From: Camellia lanceoleosa
Taxonomy: Eukaryota; Streptophyta; Magnoliopsida; Ericales; Theaceae
DNA length: 64,000 nucleotides
Assembly: GCA_025200525.1 (NCBI GenBank)
Contig: CM045759.1
Coordinates: 1,550,001 to 1,614,000, forward strand
Direction of reading: 5' to 3'
The position numbers and the translations under genes were made by a program. The notes beneath the pieces are model-generated. The model was not told where the DNA came from. It made no database searches and saw only the letters and a program-made list of their open reading frames with translations. This document shows, in pieces, positions 1-10,170 of the stretch (position 1 is its first letter; every line of letters starts with the position of its first letter).

Positions 1-240
1 GGTTAGCTCAAAGATGACTTGCAATGGAAGAAGTAGGAGGCAAGAGCTCTCAAGGTATATATATGGTTTCTAGATTTTTGTTCAACCCTTAAAACAATCC
101 CAGAGCTTCGTTTTTATAGAATTCGAGCTCAAAAGCTGATTGAATTCGAATCGCTGCGAATTCATAATTCAACTTTCATCATCGAGTGTATTGAACCAAG
201 TGCCTAAGTCTTACGGGCGGCGAAAAATAGGGTGTCTACA
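1..240. mobile_element. Possible end of an LTR, truncated by the window edge
   Basis: This stretch has a more balanced base composition than the AT-rich DNA after it. It ends in GGGTGTCTACA, which resembles the terminus of some plant LTRs whose other end begins TGTAGACA. The left part lies outside the window, so neither the matching end nor a target duplication can be tested. No coding sequence is recognisable. Confidence 0.2.
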
Positions 241-299
241 ATTGGTTTTTTTAGTCACATCACATTCCTACTTTTTTATACGTCTTTTCATAGTAATAA

Positions 300-481
300 G
301 GGTGGTTTGGGATGTTCTAAATAAGTGTACTTTTTGACTTTTTATGAAATATGGGCTAAGTTTGGGTTGGGTTTAAAATGGTGTGGTAGAGAGATGATGT
401 GACTTAAATAAGAAGATGTGACTTAGATAAGATAGTAACTTTTTGATTTTTTGACTTTTTTAGTACATGACAAACAAAGCC
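300..481. mobile_element. Tourist-like MITE with TAA target duplication
   Basis: The 182-bp element begins GGGTGGTTTGGGATG and ends CATGACAAACAAAGCC, an imperfect terminal inverted repeat. TAA flanks both sides (297-299 and 482-484), which fits the 3-bp TAA/TTA duplication of PIF/Harbinger (Tourist) elements. Its interior, with gacttttt and gatgtgacttaaataag motifs, recurs around 14.5, 15.0 and 15.4 kb. It has no coding capacity. Confidence 0.6.
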
Positions 482-719
482 TAAAAAAGAAAAAAACAAG
501 TCATACTCAAAATAATCTGCTACCTTATTTGTCATTTTTTTTAAGTAAAACAAATTTATACGTGAACAACTAAGTTTGGCAATAGGTTTTTTTAGTTGAC
601 TTTTTGGCTTTTTACTATTTTAACTTGGGATTGAAAGTTCATTTGGTTGACTTTTGTGGGAAAAAAAAATGATTATATTTTAGTTGTGACGTTTTATTTA
701 TTAATTTTTTAGTCTATTT

Positions 720-1450
720 TAAGGATGAGCAACGGATATACCGATCCGTCCAAACAGACCAAACTGAACCGATCAGCTACATTTTGGGCGGATGCATGAT
801 GACGAGCGGACGGTTGCGGATTAATTTTTTCCAACCTGCCTAGTTTTGGACGGATGACAGATTTGAAGTTTCTTTGGCTGTAACCGAACCGCTAAATCGT
901 GAATACCCTTAATAATTTATAAGAATTTGCATTTTCAATTTATTTAGATATTCTATTTGTATTTTCAATTGAAAAAGAGCTTAAATATTCTGTTGAAAAA
1001 GAGTTTTCAACTTGAATATATTTTTTGATTTTTAAATCTAACTCTAAAAATAATAAATAAATAAAAATGATATATGTTGGTTGATTTTTGTTTCCAAAAA
1101 CAAATATAGATGTAACAATACAGAGGCATACAATTTCTACTACTGCTCTGTTTATGGTTTAATGGTTTGAATTGTTTTTAAATTTTAAAAATCATAGATT
1201 GTAATACTTTATGTGGATGAGGCATACAGTGATTGTAATACTTTTTTTTAGGAAGGGCACAAGTTGAATTATGTTGCAATTTCATAAAATTTTAAACCGT
1301 CAAACTGATTCGCATCCATCCACCAATCTACTCAATTCACATTCGCCGGATTGGTGGACGGATGCGGATTGATTTTCTCCAATCCGCCAATTTGGTGAAC
1401 GGATGATGGATTAAAGATTCCGTAATCGCAACAAATCTGCGCCCACTCCT
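720..1450. repeat. Dispersed non-coding repeat, probably a degenerate DNA transposon
   Basis: Both ends are rich in cggatgcggatt-type motifs, found near 770-850 and, in related form, near 1300-1430, around an AT-rich centre. Such paired, partly inverted ends are usual for non-autonomous DNA transposons. No clean terminal repeat or target duplication could be fixed by eye, so the limits are approximate. Confidence 0.35.
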
Positions 1451-2806
1451 AGTTTATTTTATCTTTTTGTATCTAATTTAATCAAAAGAAAAAAAAAAAA
1501 AAAAACATTGCCAAATAAAGCCTAAAATGATTAGGTTGACGTATTACCCCAAAAAGAAAAAAATTTGATGGGTTAAGTAATTCCGGAGTACAAGTACATG
1601 GTAATTTATAGTATTATTATTGGTAGAGAATGTGAGTAAGTGAGGTATTATGTGCCATTTTGGAAAGACACCAAAAACGCCACGTATTTGGCTTGTGAAG
1701 AAAAACGCCAGCAGCCGAAAACGCCGGGACTTGCATTTGGGAAGTGACAAAAAAGTTGCGTTGTGAAATTACCTAAATACCCTCCATGTTATCAAATTAC
1801 TTAAAATTCCAAAGTTTGGCAAGGGTATGTTGGTCATTTTATTTTGATTTGATGCCATAAATAAATATTAAACTAAAAATAAAAAAAGCTTGCTTTTTAC
1901 TAACTTTCCAAATCACCTCCAAAAAAGTTAAAAAACTTGATAAAAAGTCAAAAGTCAGTTTTTTACCAACTTTCCAAAACACCTCTATGTTAAGTGGTTG
2001 AAAAATATGATAAGACATAATAAATAATGGTTGGTTAAAGAATATGAACACGTGATATTTTAAAAATATTTTATAATTTTTTTGACGAAAGTATTCTCTC
2101 TTTCATGTGAAAAGCCACACCAATAAAAAATAGGGGAGGACAAAAAAAAAATTATAAATTCATAATAGCATTTGAAATTTTAATTATTAATATTTATCAT
2201 CTATTTATAATTAAAATTTATTGACGCCACTATGGTCTAGTTTTTTCTAAAAAAAATATGAAAAATCGTTTTCTCTACTGGGCCAAATATCAGCTCCAAT
2301 ACACCATTTACATGAGAAAAATTATATTTATCACCGAATAAATTGTCTTTTATATAAATTTAAACTTTTAAATGTATATTAGACTCATCATATTTAAAAA
2401 ATAATAGAATTCACCTTATTTTTATCTGACATCATTCACCTATTTGGTTTCGGAATTTTTAAAAATAGTTTTCTAAATTTTAATTCGTATTTTTATATTT
2501 TTAATTATTTAAAAAATATTTTAAGTAAATTTTTTTAAAAAAATTTGTAGATCCACTTAATCTTGATACAATTAAAAAGTAAAAAATTTATACATTTTTG
2601 TTTTTAGAAAATTCATTGCATACAACAAAAAATGAAAATCATATTGAATTTTTATATTTTTTTATATTTGGTGAATTTTTTAAGTTTTTTTTTTTCCTAC
2701 AAATATTATACTTTTTAAGTGTATTTAGATTAGGTGTTTAATAAGAAAAATCATAAAATATTAAAAAAATTCACTAAAAATAAAAAAATACGAAAAGAAA
2801 AATTTA
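1451..2806. other. AT-rich intergenic DNA, nothing recognised
   Basis: This stretch is low-complexity A/T-rich sequence with short chance open frames only. I see no gene, RNA or clear element end. Confidence 0.5.
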
Positions 2807-3838
2807 GGTAGCGTTTGGTAGAGTTTTCTAAATATGATTTGAGAATAGAGTTGTATTTTGAGTTTGTAAATTTTGAAATTATGATTTGAGTGTAGAAAAT
2901 TTATTTGGTTATAAGTTTTGAATTGAGTTTTGAGTTGAGTGTTGAATTGAGTTTTTAATGTTTGATGTGACATGTGAAATAAGAAAATTTGTTTGATTAT
3001 AAGTTTTTCAAAACTTAATTCAAATTGTTATAACTCATAATTAAACACACTACTCAAAACTCTATTGAAAATTCTGATCAACATTCATAAGCAAACTATT
3101 TTTAAAATTTAATTAAAAAATTAATTATTAACATAAAATAACATTAATCAATTTTTTTAATTGAAAATATTGCAAAGGTAATAATTTTTTTTTTCAAAAT
3201 AAATATTCAATTACTGATTTAAAATAACTTTTGATTATATATTTGGTTCGAATTTTTTTAAATATTTTTCAGTTAAAATATTTTTATATTTTTAATAATT
3301 AATGTCACAAATTATTTGCTATTTATTGTATTGTTATTTTCAAACAATTGACCAAAAAATTTATCAGTTATTATTTATGTGGGAGTCAAACAAAAATTAG
3401 AATATTATTTTGTTAGCATTTACACAGTTTATCACACACAATTCAATTTTATTCAAATTTTTTTATTCGCTTTTAACAGAAAATTAGTTTACAATAACAC
3501 AAATACATGTATGTATGTATGAAAGAGTTACCAATTTCTTTCTTAAAAAAAGAAAAAAGAAAAAAAGAAAGGCCACTGTAGCGGTCAACCGGCCGGACAT
3601 CCTGTAGGATGTTTAGGGAGATGTCTGAAGGGACGACCGGTAAGCTCAAAAAATTTAAAAACTATACGAAAAGGTGAGCTTTGCGTTGGAAGTATATTTT
3701 GGAATGAGGTCTGCCAAACGTGAAACAGAAATGTGTTTTGAAATGTGTGGTGGAATTAATTTTTAAAAATCCTATCCAAACGCTTTGTTCATGTGAAGGG
3801 GTGGAATTGTGACTGAAAAGCTATACCAAACACTGCCT
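2807..3838. mobile_element. Non-autonomous TIR transposon, long form
   Basis: The element begins AGGTAGCGTTTGGTAGA and ends CTATACCAAACACTGCCTTA, an imperfect terminal inverted repeat built around GTTTGGTA. The first ~150 bp reappear in reverse complement at about 50550-50687. Both copies also hold a GC-richer core with ccggccggac-like sequence (about 3575-3645 here, 50335-50370 in the other). The copy at 50206-50687 is about half as long, as expected of an internal deletion derivative. No transposase is encoded. Superfamily is uncertain; hAT-like is a guess. Confidence 0.5.
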
Positions 3839-4087
3839 TACATTCCATTTTGTTTAGTTTTTAAAATCAGTTTTGAATTGTATTTTGAAAGATTAGTTGT
3901 TGAAAGAGTTTTGAAAATTGAAAATTTATTTGGTTATGCTTTTTGAAAATAATTTTGAAATGATTTGTAATTTTTTTTCCAAAAAAAATCGTTGAATAAA
4001 TAGGTGTAAGAAAAAATTTGATTGATTGATGTGTAAAATATGAGAGAATAGGAGAGGAGAAAAAAATGATTAATTGATTTATTAATA

Positions 4088-4090
<3 letters not shown>

Positions 4091-4134
<44 letters not shown>
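4091..4134. repeat. (GA)22 microsatellite
   Basis: This is a perfect GA dinucleotide run of 44 bp, lying inside an AT-rich repeat (about 3840-4240). That repeat begins and ends with caaac-type sequence and may itself be a small DNA transposon. Confidence 0.9.
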
Positions 4135-4137
<3 letters not shown>

Positions 4138-4274
4138 GAGTTTTGAGATGTATTTTAAAAGTTTATTAACCAAATAAACTTTTTTATTTTTTGATCCAAA
4201 TCATGTTTTAAAAATTAAACCAAACAATACCTTAATTTTCTATAAAGTTGACTCAATTTTCTAGAACCAAACAG

Positions 4275-4711
4275 CATGACTTTGCTTGGTTCCTGTTTTC
4301 AGAAAACACTTTTTAGAAAATTCTATTTTTTTGTTTTTCGTGTTTTTTTATTTTTACTGAACTTTTTTAATATTTTAAGCAATTTTTTTTACTTTTTAGT
4401 CATACCTAAAATAAATATACCTAAAAAATAAAAAAATTGTGAAAAAAATCTTTTAAAAATTTACTAAATACCAAAAATACAAAAAAAATATGAGAATTCA
4501 GTACATTTTTTATATTTTTATGTATTTATTAATTTTTTAAAATATTTTTTCATAAATTTTTTACTTTTTGGATACATCCATGTAAGGTGAATCTAAAAAA
4601 GTAAAAAAAATATTTAAAATTTTAAAAATATTCACTAAAAACAAAAAAACACGAAAACCAAAAAAATCAATTTTCAAAAAACTTAATCCAAAAAACTCAA
4701 ACCAAACACAC
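4275..4711. repeat. Dispersed ~430-bp MITE-like family, copy 1
   Basis: This A/T-rich element begins near tttgcttggttcctg and ends near ccaaaaaactcaaacc. It has internally inverted runs (attttttactttttgg and related). Close relatives lie at about 11440-11850 and 43736-44160. The repeated arrangement in three places, rather than base composition alone, marks it as a mobile repeat. It has no coding capacity. Confidence 0.5.
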
Positions 4712-5422
4712 TGATTGTTTTTGTGAAAAATTCTATGGTATACACTCCTCCAAAAGTGTGCATCATATATACCTTGTTATGTGTTTTTGTGATGTATAAT
4801 ATTTATTTTTGTGATAATATTACATATTTTTCTCATAGAAGTTAATATAATTTATGATTAAGAAATAAAGTTACGCATGTTTGTGGTGATGTTATGTATT
4901 TTGTGGTATTATTACAAATTTTTTGGTTAGAAAATGTTTAGATAAAAAAACATGTGTAACATTATCACAAAAATGTATTACACTATCACAAAATGCGTAA
5001 TTTCATTTCTGAACAAAAAATTGTTGTAATTCCTACAAAAAAACATATGTAATATTTACCATAAAAATACATAATATTTGCCACAAAAATACGTAATGAG
5101 GTGTATATAGTATATAACTTTTGAAGAGTGTGTATCATAACATGACTTGTTTTTGTATGTTGTATGGATCCATATAAGAGGCCAAAAAATGAATAAAATT
5201 CATTGGTTATGACCTATCCACCTTTGGTTATGATCTCTGTGTTAAAAATAAAGTTATACATATTAATTGGTATATCAATTATTGTATTAATAGATGATGT
5301 GACATAATTTAAAAGTTTTGAGTCATATGATCTGTTAGTACACTAATTGATATACTAATAGGTGTGTGTACTGTTGTGTTAATGGTTATGATTATGTATT
5401 ATTAATTATGACACATTGTGAT

Positions 5423-6197
5423 TGTTGGCTTTTTGGCTTTTGAAAGTTATTTTTGTAATTGCAAGCGTCCCAGCAAGGATCAATCAGTCCTTACAAAAAA
5501 TTAATTGCCAACCAATTATCAGACGATTGTGTTTTAGTTCTTTCAGCCTCAATGAAGAGGATTTTTACTCGTGGCTTGATTTAGGAGAATTAAGCAAGAT
5601 AACAATTAAATGAAGAACAATTGAAGCATTTCATTAAAATGAAAAACTTACAATAATTCAAACTCAGCTTCGTAGAGGTTTACAGTAACAATCTACTACT
5701 TGAAACTACTCCTATGAACGAAATGTAGTGCAAGAATTTAAAGTACATGAATGTAAAGAACAGGAAATGTAAGACTGGAAATGTAAAACTGGAAAGGAAA
5801 ATAAGTAGAATAATACTGGTTTTTTGGATCTGAGTCTGAGATTCTTTTTCTGAGACTTCTCTGCTATTTATACTTCTCAAGGATGACCATCGAACTACAT
5901 TTCCAATCGTCGAACTGCTCCTCCATGATCACTGATCATGTTGCCTTATAATTAGCTCCACAGTGCCATCATTTGCAGTTAGGCTTCCCTCATAAATTTG
6001 AATTTAAATGTGCGTAACCGTTGAAGCCACATCACCTTGCATCTCTTTGTTGATCCACTGCTACTCAGATATCGCAATAACCACTACTAATTGCCACGTG
6101 TGCGATCAGAATCGAAGACTTGAATTATCTTCCTGTATTACCCTTATTTTGCTACGCGTCGAATTGTAATTGGCTTATACAAAATATGTAGCCAACA
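5423..6197 (-). mobile_element. Solo LTR with 5-bp target duplication
   Basis: The 775-bp sequence begins TGTTGGC and ends GCCAACA, so the ends are TG...CA within an inverted repeat as in LTRs. The same five bases, GTGAT, flank it on both sides (5418-5422 and 6198-6202). No internal retrotransposon sequence is present, so this is a solo LTR left by recombination between two LTRs. A TATAAATA box reads on the minus strand at 5865-5872, suggesting the parent element was transcribed that way. Ty1/copia versus Ty3/gypsy cannot be decided. Confidence 0.8.
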
Positions 6198-6902
6198 GTG
6201 ATATTGATTATGATATTATTTTGATTATGATTCAAGAGTTATTTGATTATATCTCATCATGCGATATTTGGTTATAACTCATTTTTTTTAAGCTATGACT
6301 CATAATATTAAATTATGCCGTTTATAATAATCAAACTCACAAATGATATGACTTTTATCTAATACACCTTTTACATTAGTAACTCATATTTTGAGGTTTG
6401 TTACACAATTTTGATTTTAAAAAGTTGTCATCTGGTAGTAATATTTTCAGTTTATTTTTTATTTTTAGTAAAAACGAAAGTAGAAAATATGTTTGGTATT
6501 CATGTATATTTTAAAAACTTATTTTGAAAATAAATAAATAAGGTGTGTGAAGTGTTTGTTGACTGTTGGAGATGGTTTTTTGACAAGAGGTGATGGTTGA
6601 CTATGGGAGATGGTGACCAGAGTTGGGTACGACCAAAGGTAGTTGCTAACTTTCCACCAATGGAAGGTGGTTGTCAAAAGAAGTCACCGGAGATGATGCC
6701 AAAATGTAAGGGTGGCCAGATGTGATGCTCGTGTAATGGGCAATGAGCAATGGTTAAAAGAGAAGAGAAAAAGAAGAAAAATGATTTTTTTTTTTTGTAA
6801 ACAAGTCAAATTAATTTTTTTTTTTTATGATTATTAAGATTTAGTAAATTTTATAAACTGTTTACAAGTTTTTAAAAGTAAAAATAAACACCAAATGAAT
6901 TT

Positions 6903-7100
6903 TTATTTATAGTTTTTAATTTTTTTTTATAAATATATATATATATATATATAAAGTATAAATGCTAAGTAGATTTTAGGTGAATGAATAAGCTTATCAT
7001 ATCTAGTCAATAATTGCTATTTTTTTTTTTCCCAAAATTAACCAATATTTCTCACAAAATTGTGCATCACTTATACACTCATATATATATATATATATAG
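6903..7100. repeat. AT microsatellites
   Basis: Two runs of AT dinucleotides lie near 6933-6952 and 7081-7099 in otherwise unremarkable AT-rich DNA. Confidence 0.8.
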
Positions 7101-7499
7101 CAGTCATATTGTCCAAAACTTTTGTGTAGCTCTGAACCAATTCCATAAATTCTTTTTGCTCCCTAGTCTTTCAATTTGGGCTGAACTTAAAAGAAACAGT
7201 AGCATACAAAAAAAAAATGGAGGTTTTATATAAAAGGATATTTTGGAAAGATAGTTAAAAATTATTTTTGATTTTTTTGTGAGAGATGAAAGTGGGTTAA
7301 AAGTTAGGAAATGACTTTTAACCCACTTTCCAAATTAGGCCAAAATTTATACAAATAGGAATATGTTCATTTCAAACTAAAAGAGTTATCAAAGTGATTT
7401 ATTATTTAAAAATATTATTGACATATTATTTTAGTAATTTTTTTTGTAAAAATTTATGTCATATCTATCTATCTATATATCTTATATAAGGAAAAGTAG

Positions 7500-7832
7500 G
7501 GTATGTTTGGTTTGCATTTGGGAGATGAGTTTTGAAAAAAAAATTCTAAAAAATTATTTAGTTTGAGTTTTTCTCAAAATTTTTTTAAAATCACTTTCTT
7601 TCTCTTACACATCAATCAATCACTTTTTTTTTCTCATCTCTCATTCTCAATCACTTTTTCTCTTACACATATCTACTCAAATTTTTTCAAAATATCAAAT
7701 CATCCCAAACTCTCAAAAAAACAACTCTCCCAAAATATACAACCAAACAAACCAAAAAAATTTCTAAACTCTCTTTCCAAATTTTTTTTCAAAAACAACT
7801 CTCCCAAAAATAAACCAAACAAGTCCTGTGTT
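7500..7832. repeat. AT-rich element with inverted GTTTGGTTT ends
   Basis: It begins near gtatgtttggtttgc and ends near aaataaaccaaacaagtcc. The interior carries two tandem similar segments (tctcttacacatca..tcaatcactttt). The ends and the absence of coding capacity fit a small non-autonomous DNA transposon. Confidence 0.4.
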
Positions 7833-7939
7833 TTTAGCAAGGAGCCTTGTGAGAATTTTAATATCTCATACTAATTTTCTTGATTTTTTTAATTTTAAAT
7901 AATTAAGAAAATCTTCATTAGTTAGCTTTTATTTGATAA

Positions 7940-7989
7940 TCTCACATCGAAAAAAGAAGGAAAAAATGAGTTATTTTACTCATATAAAG
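7940..7989 (+). promoter_or_regulatory. USE/TATA pair 1
   Basis: The motif tctcacatcg (7940-7949) is followed, after 33 nt, by TATAAAG (7983-7989). One base differs from the core of the plant USE consensus. This is the spacing reported for RNA polymerase II snRNA genes. Confidence 0.5.
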
Positions 7990-8118
7990 GGAATCTTATA
8001 CTTTCATCCCATTTAGTGAAGAGCCTTGTGAGACTTTCAATATCTCATAATAATTTTCTTGATTTTCTTAATTTTAAACAATTAAGAAAATTTCCATTGG
8101 TTAACTTTTATTTCATAA

Positions 8119-8168
8119 TCCTGCATCGGGAAAATAAGGAAAAAATGAGTAATTTTACTCATATAAAG
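8119..8168 (+). promoter_or_regulatory. USE/TATA pair 2 (degenerate USE)
   Basis: The motif cctgcatcg ends at 8128 and TATAAAG lies at 8162-8168, again 33 nt apart. The USE core has changes relative to TCCCACATCG. Confidence 0.4.
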
Positions 8169-8184
8169 TGAATCTTATACTTCC

Positions 8185-8227
8185 ATCTCACATCGGAAAA
8201 AAAATGAGTAATTTTATTCATATAAAG
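8185..8227 (+). promoter_or_regulatory. USE/TATA pair 3 with short spacing
   Basis: The motif atctcacatcg (8185-8195) is followed by TATAAAG (8221-8227) after only 25 nt. That is close to the shorter USE-TATA distance reported for plant RNA polymerase III snRNA genes such as U6. Confidence 0.45.
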
Positions 8228-8243
8228 TGAATCTTATACTCCC

Positions 8244-8294
8244 ATCCCACATCGGGAAACGAATAAAAAAATGAGTAATTTTACTCATATAAAG
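8244..8294 (+). promoter_or_regulatory. USE/TATA pair 4 (perfect USE)
   Basis: ATCCCACATCG (8244-8254) matches the plant USE consensus RTCCCACATCG exactly. TATAAAG is at 8288-8294, 33 nt downstream. No snRNA follows; the downstream DNA is AT-rich. Confidence 0.55.
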
Positions 8295-8490
8295 TGAATC
8301 TTGTACTCCCATCCCATTTAATATTATAGTGTTGTGTATATTTTAATTTAATATAGTCTAAATTTTTAAAATTTTAATTAATTAATTATGACCTAGGTGA
8401 TTAGTCTAAATCATTTTTAAATTAATTGATTTGTTAATTTTGTATGAAATTTTGAAACTCTCATAATATTTAACTTTAAAATAATTATAA

Positions 8491-8548
8491 TTTCACATCG
8501 AGAAAATAAAGAAGAAAAAAAAAAGTAAGTTGTTTTACTTATATAAAG
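8491..8548 (+). promoter_or_regulatory. USE/TATA pair 5 with long spacing
   Basis: The motif tttcacatcg (8491-8500) and TATAAAG (8542-8548) are 41 nt apart. The extra bases look like expansion of an A-rich run. Confidence 0.4.
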
Positions 8549-8556
8549 TGTTACAA

Positions 8557-8604
8557 ACTCACATCGAGAAAAGAATGAAAAAGTGAGTTGTTTCACTTAT
8601 ATAA
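8557..8604 (+). promoter_or_regulatory. USE/TATA pair 6
   Basis: The motif actcacatcg (8557-8566) is followed by TATAAAG (8598-8604) after 31 nt. Confidence 0.4.
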
Positions 8605-9360
8605 AGTGAATTTTATACTTTCATTTAATATTATAATACTGTGCATGTTTCAGTTCAAGATAGTTTAAATTTTAAAATAAAATTTAAAAGTTTTAATAAA
8701 TTAATTTTGTTATAAATTGATTGATCTTTTGACTTAGCCAATTAGGCTGAATCGTTTTCGGTTTAACTGATTCATTGGTTTAACCATAGTTTTAGATGTT
8801 TTTATCAAAATATATTGTTTAGATTTGTTTTATTTGAAATAAATTAAGATTGACCTTATTAAAAATTGAACGACTGCGATTGCTTGATTAAAAATAAATT
8901 TCCCGTCCAAACAACTAATAACTTTTATTTTACAATCTTATATTAGAAAAAGGAGAAAAAAAATGAGTTGTTTCACTATATAACATTATGCTCCCATTTA
9001 ATATTGTAGTGTTGTGTATATTTCAATTCAAAACAGTTTAAATTTTAAAATTAAAATATAAAATTTAAAAGTTTTAATTAATTAATTTTTGTATAAGTTG
9101 GTTGGTCCTTTAACCTAACTGATAGGGTGAACCGTTTTTGGTTTAACTAATTCGTTGGTTTAACTGTGATCTTAGCAGTTTTATCAAAATATATTGGTTG
9201 AATTTGTTTGATTCGAAATAAATTAAAAATTGACCTAATTAAATATTAAACGGTTTAGATTCCTTGATTCGAAATAAACTTCATGCCTAAACAATTATTA
9301 ACTTTTAAATAATTAAGAAAATTCTCATTGACTAGCTTTCATTTAACTTTTATTTTATAA

Positions 9361-9410
9361 TCTCACATCGAGAAAAGAAAGAAAAAGTGAATTATTTCAC
9401 TTACATAAAG
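9361..9410 (+). promoter_or_regulatory. USE/TATA-like pair 7 (TATA decayed)
   Basis: The motif tctcacatcg (9361-9370) is followed after 33 nt by CATAAAG (9404-9410), a one-base decay of TATAAAG. A further weak copy lies near 8941-8980. Confidence 0.35.
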
Positions 9411-9504
9411 CGAATCTTATGCTCTAATTTATATAAACAAAAAGAGATTTTTAGTGAGAAACCTTATGATCAATATCTCATACTAATTTTTTTGATTTTC
9501 TTAA

Positions 9505-9677
9505 GGGTTCGTTTGGGAAGGGCTCCCGGGCTCAAAGAGCCACAAAAAACAAAATAGGCTCATGAGCCACAAAAAACAAAATATCACATCCAACCCCATA
9601 ATCATTACACTCTTCTCTCACAAAAAAAGCCAAAAAAGCCAAAAAGCCAAAGAGCCAGCCCACTTCCCAAACGGAGG
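9505..9677. mobile_element. Tourist-like MITE inserted in the USE array
   Basis: The 173-bp element has ends GGGTTCGTTTGGGAAG and CTTCCCAAACGGAGG. CTTAA occurs on both sides (9500-9504 and 9678-9682), containing the 3-bp TTA/TAA duplication of Tourist elements. The sister repeat near 8060 reads cttgattttcttaattttaaac without the insert and gives an empty-site comparison. Related copies lie at 28215-28455 and from 62853. Confidence 0.75.
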
Positions 9678-10170
9678 CTTAATTTTTAAACAATAAGAAA
9701 ATCCTGATTAGCTAACTTTCATTTAATTTTTATTTTACAATCTCATATAAAAGTTCTGATTTTAAAAATAATTTTGTATGAGATTTTAAAACTCTTATAA
9801 TATCTCTCCTTAAAAGTATTTTTTCAATAAAATATATAGATATATCGATAATCTTAATGTTACTCTTACTGCTCTTTAATACAAAAATTATGAGATAATT
9901 ATGATAATTTTAAATTTGTATTTAAAACTTATAAATTATGAGATAGAATATTATAATTTTAAATTTATATTGTACCGATTTTAAATTTAAATTAATAGAT
10001 TGCTTTTCATATTTAGTGGCAGTTTAAATTTTAATAAAATAAAATTTAAAAAATTTTAATTAATTTATTTTTATGTAAATTGGTTGGTCTTTTGACCTAA
10101 CTGATTAAGCTAAATCATTTTTGGTTTGAATAATTTACTGATTTAACTGTGATTTTAGCAGTTTTACATA

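Larger units (their letters stand above)
7835..10170 (+). repeat. Tandem array of USE/TATA promoter-like modules
   Basis: A compound monomer is repeated with divergence. One part reads gagccttgtgag..atatctcata..ttcttgatttt..aattaagaaaat, then tcattggttaactttta, then a (T/C)CACATCG motif, then about 33 nt, then TATAAAGTGAATCTTATACT. A second part (near 8393, 8715, 9095 and 10075) carries ggttggtc..ttgacctaactga..ttggtttaact. Long-range copies are spaced roughly 380 bp apart. The CACATCG plus TATA pair matches the plant snRNA promoter (USE consensus RTCCCACATCG). No U-snRNA sequence follows any copy. Confidence 0.7.

Noticed and set aside
7563..7874. 103-codon open frame in the AT-rich region
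   Set aside because: It is dominated by Phe, Ser, Lys and Asn, overlaps a repeat with transposon-like ends, and matches no family.
7940..8294. True U-snRNA genes downstream of the USE/TATA pairs
   Set aside because: No conserved snRNA 5' end, Sm site or stem-loop can be seen after any TATA box; the DNA there is A/T-rich repeat.
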